A program made the position numbers and the translations under genes. Positions 1 through 9,056 of a DNA stretch of 9,859 nt are shown here, piece by piece. The notes under the pieces are model-generated. The model had not been told where the DNA came from, did no database searches, and worked only from the letters and a program-made list of their open reading frames with translations. How positions within the stretch are numbered: the first letter of the stretch is position 1; the number at the start of each line of letters is the position of its first letter. Source of the DNA: Acidobacteriaceae bacterium (GTDB taxonomy: Bacteria; Acidobacteriota; Terriglobia; Terriglobales; SbA1); NCBI GenBank assembly GCA_019237515.1, contig JAFAGX010000320.1, positions 1 to 9,859 of the forward strand. Direction: 5' to 3'.

Positions 1-1
1 A

Positions 2-883
2 TTTCATCACCCGCCCCAAATGACGCTTTGGGGTGGAATTTTCACCCGTTTCGACGATTTGGATGGAAACTCTTTCGTGCTTGTAGGACGCGACGATTTT
101 GTTCGCGAGATCGAAGCTCAACGCCGTGCCGCGGCAGAGAAACTGGAAGCGGAAAGGCGCCACGCGCACGAGCTCGACATTGCCAAGCAGGTCCAGGCAC
201 GACTCTTTCCACAAACGCTCCCGCAACTCAATACCTTGGAATATTTTGGGGTCTGCATTCCCGCACGTACAGTCGGCGGCGACTACTACGATTTTCTAAA
301 TCTCGGCCGCGAGCGAGTCGCCTTGGTTATTGGTGACACCTGCGGAAAAGGGATCGGCGCTGCTCTCCTGATGGCTAACCTGCAGGCGAATTTGCGCGGC
401 CAGAGTGCAACTGCGTTGGACCAGCCCCTGCAATTCTTGAAATCGGTCAACCAACTCTTCTTTGAAAACACGACCGAAAGCTCTTATGCCACTCTTTTCT
501 TTTCCCAGTACGACGACCAAACCAGGACCTTGCATTATGCGAATTGCGGCCACTACCCGCCTCTTCTCCTCCATAAGGACAAGAGTCTGGATCAGCTGGA
601 TTCTACCGGTACTGTGCTCGGCCTTTTTGAAAAGTGGGATTGCTCAATGCAGGAACAGCGACTTGCGCCCGGAGATCTCCTGGCTCTTTACACCGATGGA
701 ATAACCGAATCTTTCAATGACGCAGGAGAGGAGTTCGGGGAAGAACGATTAGTAGAAGGCCTGCGGGAAAATCGCAATCGGCCAGTTCAGGAGGTTGTCA
801 GCGCGATCATTGATGAGGTGCAGCACTTCAGCAGTGTCGAACAGCACGATGACATCACTCTCATAATCGCTAAGTGCAGGTAA
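2..883 (+). CDS. SpoIIE/RsbU-type PP2C phosphatase with VOC-like N-terminus, 5' end outside window
   Basis: This is a metal-dependent Ser/Thr phosphatase of the SpoIIE/RsbU group. Such enzymes usually dephosphorylate anti-anti-sigma proteins in partner-switching pathways. The frame is open to the left edge, so the in-frame ATG at 20 is not taken as the start. Residues below are counted from it. PP2C motifs are in order: GGDYYDF (86-92), GDTCGKG with its metal-binding Asp (105-111), YANCGH (173-178), LYTDGITE (223-230) and HDDITL (276-281). All the expected Asp residues are present. A charged helix (about 28-60) leads into the KQVQARLFPQ motif that usually opens this phosphatase domain. Before it, residues 5-23 (GGIFTRF, DLDGNSFVLVG) match the last strand of a glyoxalase/VOC domain, suggesting a VOC-helix-PP2C fusion. 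The phosphatase call is firm. The fusion is inferred from about 25 residues. The target is unknown and no partner gene is visible. Confidence 0.9.
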   Translation, partial: FHHPPQMTLWGGIFTRFDDLDGNSFVLVGRDDFVREIEAQRRAAAEKLEAERRHAHELDIAKQVQARLFPQTLPQLNTLEYFGVCIPARTVGGDYYDFLNLGRERVALVIGDTCGKGIGAALLMANLQANLRGQSATALDQPLQFLKSVNQLFFENTTESSYATLFFSQYDDQTRTLHYANCGHYPPLLLHKDKSLDQLDSTGTVLGLFEKWDCSMQEQRLAPGDLLALYTDGITESFNDAGEEFGEERLVEGLRENRNRPVQEVVSAIIDEVQHFSSVEQHDDITLIIAKCR

Positions 884-1142
884 GCCTGCCAGCGGCTACT
901 CTTAAGTTGTGCTCTATCTAAGAATAAGAATCAGAGTGGAAGTCAGGCGGGAAACCGCATACCAGCCGAATACGTTCAGGCTGTAATCCCGGAGTTGCCG
1001 CGCCGACTTTTTAAGCATTGCCATCGAAGGTCTCCGGGGAATTTTTGCATCAGCATCTTAGATTCGGCAGATGGCAACGAAGATTCAGGATTCTCGTTTC
1101 GTCGAGCGGATTTCTCCGCGCGATGAAATCTCGAAAGCATTT
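884..1142. other. Convergent intergenic region
   Basis: This 259-nt gap separates the 3' ends of the plus-strand phosphatase gene and the minus-strand dehydrogenase gene. No convincing ORF, RNA gene or T-tailed terminator was found. Two small hairpins are visible: GCGG-GAAA-CCGC near 947-958, and GCGGA-TTTC-TCCGC at 1106-1119. The second lies 24 nt past the dehydrogenase stop codon and could help end that transcript, but it lacks a following T run. Confidence 0.5.
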
Positions 1143-2042
1143 TTACGCGGCTCGGCCGCTCGTGCTACCTTGGCCCGAATCTTCAGCAGCGATTTGCGAA
1201 ATCGCTGACCAGTCGAGCATGTCGCCGCCTCGGGCGAGCAAGGCTAAAAAACGGTCGCGGATCAAGCTGGCTAACGGAAGTGGAACGCGGAATTGCTCGC
1301 CGGCCGCGAGAGTGAGTCGGACATCTTTAAGACCGAGCGGTGCGGCGAAACCTGCAGGCTCAAATTTTTTGTCCGCGATCAGTCCGCCATAAGTTTTATA
1401 AACCGGGGCCGCGAACAGCGTCGATGTCAGAAAATCCAGATATTCATGCCGATCAATCCCCGCTTTGCTAACCAGCGCCATAGCTTCGCTGAGTGACTCA
1501 AGTACTGACGCGATCAGGAAATTCCCGCTGAGCTTGATCAGATTGGCGACCGGAGGCCGCTCTCCAAAGCGGAAGGTGCGCTGCCCAATGGTGTCAAATA
1601 AAGGCATGCAGCGATCAACGACATCGTTTGCGCCTGCAACCACAACGAACAACTTTCGAGCTTCAGCCGCTTGTGGACGTCCGAAAACAGGAGCGGAAAC
1701 AAACCTCTGCTTGCGTTTTCCGTGCTCAGCTGTGAGCTTCTCTGCCAGCGCGACGCTGATTGTGCTGGAAGAGATGTGCACTGATCCCGGTCGGAGATTC
1801 GCCAAAATTCCTGATTCGCCGAATGTCACGTTTTCGAGCGCCGGATCGTCCGCGACCATGGTGAACACTATGTCTTCACCCGAGGCTTCGGCCGGGCTGA
1901 CGGCAGCGTGGGCGCCTTGCGCAACAAGCGGGTTGGCTTTCTCGGCGGTGCGATTGTATACGGTGACCTCGTGCCCGGCCTTGAGCAGGTTCATCGCCAT
2001 TGGTGAGCCCATATTTCCAAGACCAATAAATCCAATTTTCAT
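1143..2042 (-). CDS. NAD(P)-dependent beta-hydroxyacid dehydrogenase (HIBADH/GlxR-like family)
   Basis: A complete 299-residue oxidoreductase of the 3-hydroxyisobutyrate / tartronate-semialdehyde reductase superfamily, a cytosolic family that interconverts 3-hydroxyacids and semialdehydes. The N-terminal Rossmann motif GFIGLGNMGSPMAMNLLKAG (4-23) is textbook. Strand beta-2 ends in YNRT (29-32) rather than an acidic residue, which favours NADP. The substrate-loop region reads SAPVFGRPQAA (116-126) instead of the commoner APVSGG form. The catalytic Lys is K170, with N174 one turn later (NLIKLSGN). The helical domain carries GLKDVRL (237-243). The ATG is preceded by a GGAGAG ribosome site about 6 nt away, one of the few clear ones in the window. 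It lies 199 nt downstream of atpC in the same direction and may be transcribed separately. The substrate cannot be told. Retention of the Lys argues against an imine reductase. Confidence 0.9.
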   Translation of the reverse strand: MKIGFIGLGNMGSPMAMNLLKAGHEVTVYNRTAEKANPLVAQGAHAAVSPAEASGEDIVFTMVADDPALENVTFGESGILANLRPGSVHISSSTISVALAEKLTAEHGKRKQRFVSAPVFGRPQAAEARKLFVVVAGANDVVDRCMPLFDTIGQRTFRFGERPPVANLIKLSGNFLIASVLESLSEAMALVSKAGIDRHEYLDFLTSTLFAAPVYKTYGGLIADKKFEPAGFAAPLGLKDVRLTLAAGEQFRVPLPLASLIRDRFLALLARGGDMLDWSAISQIAAEDSGQGSTSGRAA

Positions 2043-2091
2043 GATTTCTCTCCGTGTGGAGTTGCTAGTCGAGTGCGGTTGGATTCAGCCT

Positions 2092-2123
2092 CCGCCGAAG
2101 GCTCTGGACACACCCTTCGTCGG
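2092..2123 (-). repeat. Stem-loop between atpC and the dehydrogenase gene
   Basis: The arms CCGCCGAAGG (2092-2101) and CCTTCGTCGG (2114-2123) pair over 10 bp with one mismatch around a 12-nt loop. It lies between the end of the ATP synthase operon and the dehydrogenase start codon. No T run follows on either strand, so it is not a standard intrinsic terminator. It may act as an attenuator, a stabilising 3' structure or a dispersed repeat. Confidence 0.35.
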
Positions 2124-2165
2124 GTTCTGAATAACGATTTAGATGTTGAGACTGGAATTTCGACG

Positions 2166-2221
2166 CCCGATTAGTTTGTGGTGCAGCTGCAATTGCGCTG
2201 TATTACACAACAGTAATCGGG
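2166..2221 (-). terminator. Stem-loop just after atpC, possible end of the atp operon
   Basis: The arms CCCGATTA (2166-2173) and TAATCGGG (2214-2221) are perfectly complementary over 8 bp. The stem continues inward as about 6 more pairs (GTTGTG with CACA-AC, small bulges), giving a roughly 14-bp interrupted stem. The loop contains two short palindromes, GCAGCTGC and GCAATTGC. It starts 20 nt past the atpC stop codon, where an operon-end structure is expected. There is no U-rich tail, so it may protect the 3' end of the message or work with Rho rather than terminate by itself. Confidence 0.35.
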
Positions 2222-2241
2222 ACTTCTTGCCTGGGTCAGAG

Positions 2242-2649
2242 CTAGCTTTTCTTTTCTGCGACTTCCAGGCGGGTTTCGGCGCGTTTCAAATCGCCCGAAA
2301 CTTTGTTGAATTCTTCTTCAGTCGTGCATTGAGGAAGATTCGATTCGGCGCGTTCTTTAGCAGCGCGCGCACGATTCACATTCACTTCGTCGGCACGCTC
2401 GGCGGTCTCGGCGAGTATGGTGACTTTGTCGGGAAGCACCTCGGCGAATCCCCACGCGACCGCGAGGTGATGGGTGATGTTGGCATTGCGGTAAGTGATC
2501 TCGCCAACCGCGAGTTCCGTGATCAGCGGGGCATGGCCAGGCAGAACCCCGAGATATCCATTCTTCCCCGGAATCTGCATTTCCTCGGCCAAGTCACGGA
2601 CGACCATTTTCTCCGGCGTGACGATCTCGAGTTGGAAAGTGTCGGCCAT
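2242..2649 (-). CDS. atpC: ATP synthase F1 subunit epsilon
   Basis: This 135-residue protein is the epsilon subunit of the F1 central stalk. It joins gamma to the c-ring and can inhibit ATP hydrolysis. The N-terminal beta-sandwich carries the family motif GYLGVLPGHAPL (31-42) and the strand FQLEIVTPE (5-13). The C-terminal helical hairpin spans about 86-133 and is rich in Arg, Lys and Glu. Where Bacillus-type epsilon has the ATP-binding motif (I/L)DxxRA, this protein reads VNVNRA (89-94), with Asn for Asp. Length is normal. It is the last atp gene, 98 nt after atpD. The bases before its ATG (TGACTGACTA) show no Shine-Dalgarno. A stem-loop follows the stop codon. Confidence 0.97.
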   Translation of the reverse strand: MADTFQLEIVTPEKMVVRDLAEEMQIPGKNGYLGVLPGHAPLITELAVGEITYRNANITHHLAVAWGFAEVLPDKVTILAETAERADEVNVNRARAAKERAESNLPQCTTEEEFNKVSGDLKRAETRLEVAEKKS

Positions 2650-2666
2650 TAGTCAGTCAGACCGCG

Positions 2667-2744
2667 GTCATCTGTCGTCGGTCGTTCGCAAGATCACTCT
2701 ATCCGATCGCCGTGGCGGACGACGAAGGACCAAGGACCGACGAC
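2667..2744. repeat. Opposed heptamer arrays in the atpD-atpC spacer
   Basis: Two tandem heptamer arrays face each other. On the plus strand, three units (2667, 2674, 2681) fit GTC[AG]T[CT]N. On the minus strand, four exact 7-nt steps (2744 down to 2717) fit GTC[GC]T[CT][GC]. The unit GTCGTCG occurs in both, giving a perfect 10-bp inverted repeat at 2674-2683 and 2735-2744. The minus array begins 3 nt after the atpD stop codon. A 29-nt non-repeated stretch separates the arrays. In the message they could fold into a hairpin just before atpC. Confidence 0.6.
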
Positions 2745-2747
2745 GGT

Positions 2748-4281
<1,534 letters not shown>

Positions 4282-5328
4282 CTATCCTGCAGCGGCCGCG
4301 CCGCTCACAATTTCGATAATCTCTTTTGTGATCTTGGCCTGACGAACCCGATTCATGACCAAGGTCAGCGAATCGATCATGTCGGTTGCATTATTGGTCG
4401 CCGCGTCCATCGCCGTCATTCGGGCGGCTTGCTCGGCGGCAACCGATTCCAGCAGAGCACGAAAGACCTGGATGCTTACGTACTTGGGCAGCAGCGACGC
4501 AAACAATTCCTCAGCCGGCTGCTCATAAATGTAATCAACCGGGGCGGTTGCAAACTGGGCTGCTTTGGCGTCGATTTCGCGAGTATCGGCCGGACGAAGG
4601 CCAACTCCAGTGCCCTTAGCCGCCTCCAGAACACGCTTCCGTTCTTCTTCCCCAAGTCCTTCAGCCTGGGCAACGCTGAGTTCGCCAACCTGCTCGATCG
4701 GGAGTACTCTTTCTACAACGAGCCGCTGAGAAATCACGGACTTGAATTCGTTGTAAACCAGGTAGACGGCATCGATTTCACAGTTCGAGTAACGATCGAT
4801 GACCCGCTTGGCGACTTCGGACGCCATCGCGTAGTCAATGCGGTTCAACACTCCCACGTGCTCCCCAACCAGTGCAATCTGTGGAGCCTCGGTTGATTCT
4901 TGGTGTCGAGGCTTTGCCAACGGATACCTGCGTCGTAAGAAATCCCGCCCTTTGCGGCCGACCGCCTCGATTTCAACGTTCTTTCCGCGCTTCGATTCGA
5001 GAAAGCGCATTGCAGCCTTTAGAATATTTGTATTAAATGCGCCTGCCAGGCCTTTGTCCCCGGTTACGACGATCAGCAGAATGTTGTGCTCGGGACGTTG
5101 TTCAAGCAGCGGATGTTTCGCCTTGCCCGTGTCCGGATCATAGATTTCCGCGCGCGATACCAACGATTTCAGAACATTCGTCAACATCTGCGCATAAGGA
5201 CGCGCCGCCAGGGCACGATCCTGCGCTCGCCGCAGCTTCGCCGCTGAGACCATCTTCATGGCTTTCGTAATTTGCCGCGTGTTGGTCACGCTGCGAATAC
5301 GGCGCCGGATGTCGAGAATGTTGGGCAT
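4282..5328 (-). CDS. atpG: ATP synthase F1 subunit gamma, long form with internal insert
   Basis: This is the rotating central shaft of F1. Both coiled-coil ends are well conserved: DIRRRIRSVTNTRQITKAMKMVSAAKLRRAQ (about 6-36, split here as DIRRRIRSVTNT plus the rest) and the C-terminal region with EQAARMTAMDAATNN (299-313) and VRQAKITKEIIEIVSG (328-343). TGDKGLAGAFN (89-99) is the usual Rossmann-like domain motif. At 348 residues it is about 55-60 longer than typical gamma (about 290). Most of the excess lies between VLPIE (208-212) and the conserved YIYEQP (266-271), a charged, Gly/Ala-rich stretch of about 53 residues where E. coli has about a dozen. Chloroplast and cyanobacterial gamma carry their regulatory insert at this place. 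Here there is no Cys pair; the only Cys is C183. The start matches the family (MPNILDIRRRI), but no clear ribosome site is seen. Confidence 0.97.
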   Translation of the reverse strand: MPNILDIRRRIRSVTNTRQITKAMKMVSAAKLRRAQDRALAARPYAQMLTNVLKSLVSRAEIYDPDTGKAKHPLLEQRPEHNILLIVVTGDKGLAGAFNTNILKAAMRFLESKRGKNVEIEAVGRKGRDFLRRRYPLAKPRHQESTEAPQIALVGEHVGVLNRIDYAMASEVAKRVIDRYSNCEIDAVYLVYNEFKSVISQRLVVERVLPIEQVGELSVAQAEGLGEEERKRVLEAAKGTGVGLRPADTREIDAKAAQFATAPVDYIYEQPAEELFASLLPKYVSIQVFRALLESVAAEQAARMTAMDAATNNATDMIDSLTLVMNRVRQAKITKEIIEIVSGAAAAG

Positions 5329-5401
5329 AAGAAAACAGGGCCCTTAGCAGTTACCCGTCAATTGACATCCCGAGCAAGCCTCTTTTGCGCCGCGAGGGAT
5401 C

Positions 5402-5463
5402 TAGGCGAGCCGCGCGGAGTGTCGCGCTTTTCGCGACACAACAATCGCGCGTTTGGCTCGCTA
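5402..5463 (-). repeat. Nested stem-loop in the atpA-atpG spacer
   Basis: The core is a perfect 8-bp hairpin, GTGTCGCG (5419-5426) with CGCGACAC (5432-5439), around a 5-nt loop. It sits inside a second stem: GCGCG (5412-5416) pairs with CGCGC (5446-5450), and GCGAGCC (5405-5411) pairs with GGCTCGC (5455-5461), with a 4-nt bulge between the two on one side. About 20 mostly G-C pairs form within 60 nt. It lies 35 nt past the atpA stop codon. No U tract follows in the direction of transcription, so it looks like a stabilising or processing structure rather than a terminator. Confidence 0.65.
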
Positions 5464-5497
5464 CCTTATCGAACTGCGCCCGCGCCAACTCCCATTC

Positions 5498-7128
<1,631 letters not shown>

Positions 7129-7137
<9 letters not shown>

Positions 7138-7668
7138 ACTGAGCTGCTCCCGTATCTTTTCCAACTGCCCGGCAATAGAACCATCGTATATGGTGCTGCC
7201 CAGCCGCACCACCGCTCCACCTAAAAGGGATGCGTCGCGAAAGTAGCGCGCCCGCACTTTCTTCCCGGTCAGGCTTTGTATCTGGGTCTCGAGTACCTGC
7301 CGCTCGGGATCGCTCAAATCGCGCGCACTTGTGATTTCGGCCTCCGCAAAACCCAGCCGGCGGTCTAACTCCAATTCGAATTCTTTCACGATCTGCCCAA
7401 GAAAGTTGATTCGGCGGTGATCGATGAGGACAGCGACGAAGTTTCGCGGCGCTCGTGAAATCCCCTCACGAGACACAATCGCATCCAGCACAGCCCTTTT
7501 CTGTTCAGCCGTGATGGACGGAGTTTCCCAAACTTCCCGCAATTCCTTGCTCTCCGCCACCAGCGCGGCAATTGCCTGCGCCTCGCGCAAGGTCTTGGCA
7601 GGATCCAGACGCATGTCAAGAACCGCGTCAGCGAAAGCGCGCGCATAGGTGCTGGTCACAGAAGCCAT
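7129..7668 (-). CDS. atpH: ATP synthase subunit delta (OSCP type)
   Basis: This 179-residue protein is the delta subunit, which sits on top of F1 and links alpha to the b-subunit stalk. The N-terminal helical domain starts STYARAFADAV (6-16). The C-terminal signature is SLLGGAVVRLGSTIYDGSIAGQ (147-168, the LGGxVVRxGxxxxDGS pattern), which marks the family clearly. Length is normal. The ATG lies 3 nt after the upstream b gene, and a GAGG site lies inside the end of that gene, so translation of the two is probably coupled. The last three codons (Ser-Ser-Ser) and the stop fall in a heptamer repeat array that continues into the spacer, so the extreme C-terminus may be a recent extension or replacement. 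Confidence 0.95.
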
Positions 7669-7671
7669 ATT

Positions 7672-8397
7672 TCAAGCGCCTCGCGTTTTATCTCCATTGG
7701 GAAGCTGCCCGGCGAAGTATTGCAAGATATGCTGGTCGGTTGCCGGATCGACGTGGATCTGTTTTCGTGCCAGCGCAACCGCAAGGTCCGCCGCATAGCC
7801 GGTCAGCTCACGCCGGGCCGTTCGAACCGCTGCGGTAATCTCCTGCTCCACAGAATCCATGATCTTGCGTGCATCATCCTCGGCAGCGGCTTTGATTCTT
7901 TGTTCTTCGGCCGCCGATTCTTTTTCGGCTGTCGCACGCATTTCGCCGATTTCAACATCTAATTTCGCGAGTCTGGCTTCGATCTTGCCTAGTCGCTCCC
8001 TGGCTTCGGCACTGGCCTGACGCGCCTCCTCCATCGCCTTCTGGATATTGGCGGTGCGCGCGCGAAACGCGGCAGGAAGGTTCTTCTTCGAAAGCCAGTA
8101 GATGGCACCCGCGATAATGACGAAGTTCACCCCCATCATGACCAGGTAAGAAGTCTCGAGACCCAAGCCCGTAATCTTGGACAGCCATCTGACCGCACCG
8201 GAGTGTTTGAATTCCTCCGCGCCACCCTCCCCGGCGGCTTCTTGAGATTCCTTGGTCAGCTCCTGGCCCGGCGAAAGCGGTTCAGCGGCCGAACTTTCCT
8301 GCACGGCGAAAGCGGCGGGGGCTTGCGTGCTCACAACGGTCAGTACGCCCGCGCCAATCCAAAACGCAAGAAGCAGTTTCCGCAGTAAACGTTTCAC
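7672..8397 (-). CDS. atpF: ATP synthase F0 subunit b with N-terminal signal peptide
   Basis: A peripheral-stalk b subunit of 241 residues, far longer than the usual 156 or so. Residues 1-31 look like a Sec signal peptide: a KRLLRK basic start, a hydrophobic core, and an AFA cleavage motif ending at 31. Then follows an acidic, Ala/Gly/Glu-rich linker (32-66), a membrane helix at about 83-102, and a long charged helix (about 110-215) typical of the b dimer. A C-terminal KQIHVDPATDQHIL segment (212-225) matches the delta-binding end seen in many b subunits. If cleaved, the new N-terminus is periplasmic, which suits the N-out, C-in topology of b. It starts with GTG, overlapping the TGA of the preceding b gene (GTGA), so translation is probably coupled. 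The family is firm; signal cleavage is a prediction. Confidence 0.92.
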   Translation of the reverse strand: MKRLLRKLLLAFWIGAGVLTVVSTQAPAAFAVQESSAAEPLSPGQELTKESQEAAGEGGAEEFKHSGAVRWLSKITGLGLETSYLVMMGVNFVIIAGAIYWLSKKNLPAAFRARTANIQKAMEEARQASAEARERLGKIEARLAKLDVEIGEMRATAEKESAAEEQRIKAAAEDDARKIMDSVEQEITAAVRTARRELTGYAADLAVALARKQIHVDPATDQHILQYFAGQLPNGDKTRGA

Positions 8398-8867
8398 CGT
8401 GCACCGCCGGCTGGGCTAGAGGTGGCTCCCGGTTGCAAAACCACGCGCACGATTTCGGCAGCAAGCTTAGCCGTTTCGCCCTGCAGGCGCTCCTGCGCCG
8501 CAACCTTATCCTGTTCTATTGCTGCACGCCCTTTTTCGATTTCAGTATGTGCGCCTTGTCGCGCCTGCTCTAAGGCTGCCGCGCGTCTTTCCAAGGCCCG
8601 TTGCCGGCGCTCTTCCTGTCTTTTAAATAGAGCCACGCGGGCCTCGCGCAACTTCTGTTCATATTCAGCGGTCCTGGCTTCAGCCGCAGCGACATCCGCT
8701 CGCGCCCTCTCAACTGCCCCCTCTGTCTTGGCCCGACGGTCCGCAAGGACACGAGTCAATGGCTGATGCACGAGAACCGAATAGGAGCCCCAAAGTGCCA
8801 GCATAAATAGGATTGTCGGAATGGATCCGAGCAGTAATTCCCCTACTTGTCGAAGCACCTGATCCAT
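8394..8867 (-). CDS. atpF: ATP synthase F0 subunit b (first copy, b/b' type)
   Basis: This 157-residue protein has the standard b architecture. A single N-terminal membrane helix (about 12-33) is followed by HQPLTRVLADRRAKTEG (34-50), the hinge region seen in b and b' subunits. A long Ala/Arg/Glu coiled coil follows to about 144, then a Gly/Ser/Pro tail. It forms the peripheral stalk that stops alpha3beta3 from turning with the rotor. It differs strongly from the neighbouring b gene in length and N-terminus, so the stalk is likely a b/b' heterodimer. It is the first atp gene in the cluster; a possible promoter lies about 50-80 nt upstream. Its ATG lacks a recognisable ribosome site. Which of the two copies corresponds to b and which to b' is not decided here. 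Confidence 0.93.
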   Translation of the reverse strand: MDQVLRQVGELLLGSIPTILFMLALWGSYSVLVHQPLTRVLADRRAKTEGAVERARADVAAAEARTAEYEQKLREARVALFKRQEERRQRALERRAAALEQARQGAHTEIEKGRAAIEQDKVAAQERLQGETAKLAAEIVRVVLQPGATSSPAGGAR

Positions 8868-8917
8868 ATTGTTGAGCTGGTAAAAATTTCGAGCGAAAAG
8901 AGGGCTTTAAACTAGTA

Positions 8918-8947
8918 AACGTAACATCCTGAGGGTCTTAGTGTCAA
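8918..8947 (-). promoter_or_regulatory. Possible sigma70-type promoter of the atp operon
   Basis: A perfect -35 TTGACA (8947-8942) is followed after 18 nt by TACGTT (8923-8918), a weak 3-of-6 match to the -10 box. Transcription would start near 8911, giving a 5' leader of about 44 nt before the first b gene. Position and -35 are good; the -10 is poor. Confidence 0.4.
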
Positions 8948-8990
8948 CGCGGAGAGCATCCAACTGGCAGCTTGTACTCTCGGACAATGG

Positions 8991-9050
8991 TCAACTGCCT
9001 GTAATTTTTTCGCCAAAAATCCTTGACAACCTCGGTGAGGGGTCTAGCAT
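8991..9050 (-). CDS. Possible 19-residue leader peptide upstream of the atp operon
   Basis: The sequence GGAGGTGAT (9064-9056 by position), a near-ideal match to the 16S rRNA 3' end, precedes an ATG at 9050 with 6 nt between them. The frame encodes MLDPSPRLSRIFGEKITGS and stops at TGA (8993-8991). It ends about 120 nt before the first b gene. It is the best ribosome site in the window on so short an ORF, which could be a translated leader. The peptide has no run of one amino acid that would suggest classical attenuation. The match may be accidental: the same bases read as a small RNA on the other strand, and the two readings may exclude each other. Confidence 0.25.
   Translation of the reverse strand: MLDPSPRLSRIFGEKITGS
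9023..9050 (+). promoter_or_regulatory. Sigma70-like promoter pointing away from the atp operon
   Basis: A perfect -35 TTGACA (9023-9028), a 16-nt spacer and TAGCAT (9045-9050, 4 of 6 matches to the -10 box), preceded by the A/T-rich tract at 9001-9020. The predicted start is near 9057. No plus-strand protein gene follows. What follows is the two-hairpin element described separately. Confidence 0.4.
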
Positions 9051-9056
9051 AGAGAT

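Noticed and set aside
2050..2061. CTCC-GTGT-GGAG hairpin over the dehydrogenase ribosome site
   Set aside because: Only 4 bp; too weak to call a riboswitch or thermosensor.
1465..2130. A 221-codon plus-strand open frame opposite the dehydrogenase gene
   Set aside because: It is antisense to a complete enzyme with all its motifs; composition and lack of any motif mark it as a shadow.
5357..5366. Perfect 10-bp palindrome GTCAATTGAC upstream of atpG
   Set aside because: A single 10-bp palindrome inside an operon spacer has no second copy in the window and no link to a known regulator.
8422..8766. Plus-strand Arg/Ser/Ala-rich frame opposite the first b gene
   Set aside because: Low-complexity shadow of the Ala/Arg/Glu coiled coil on the other strand.
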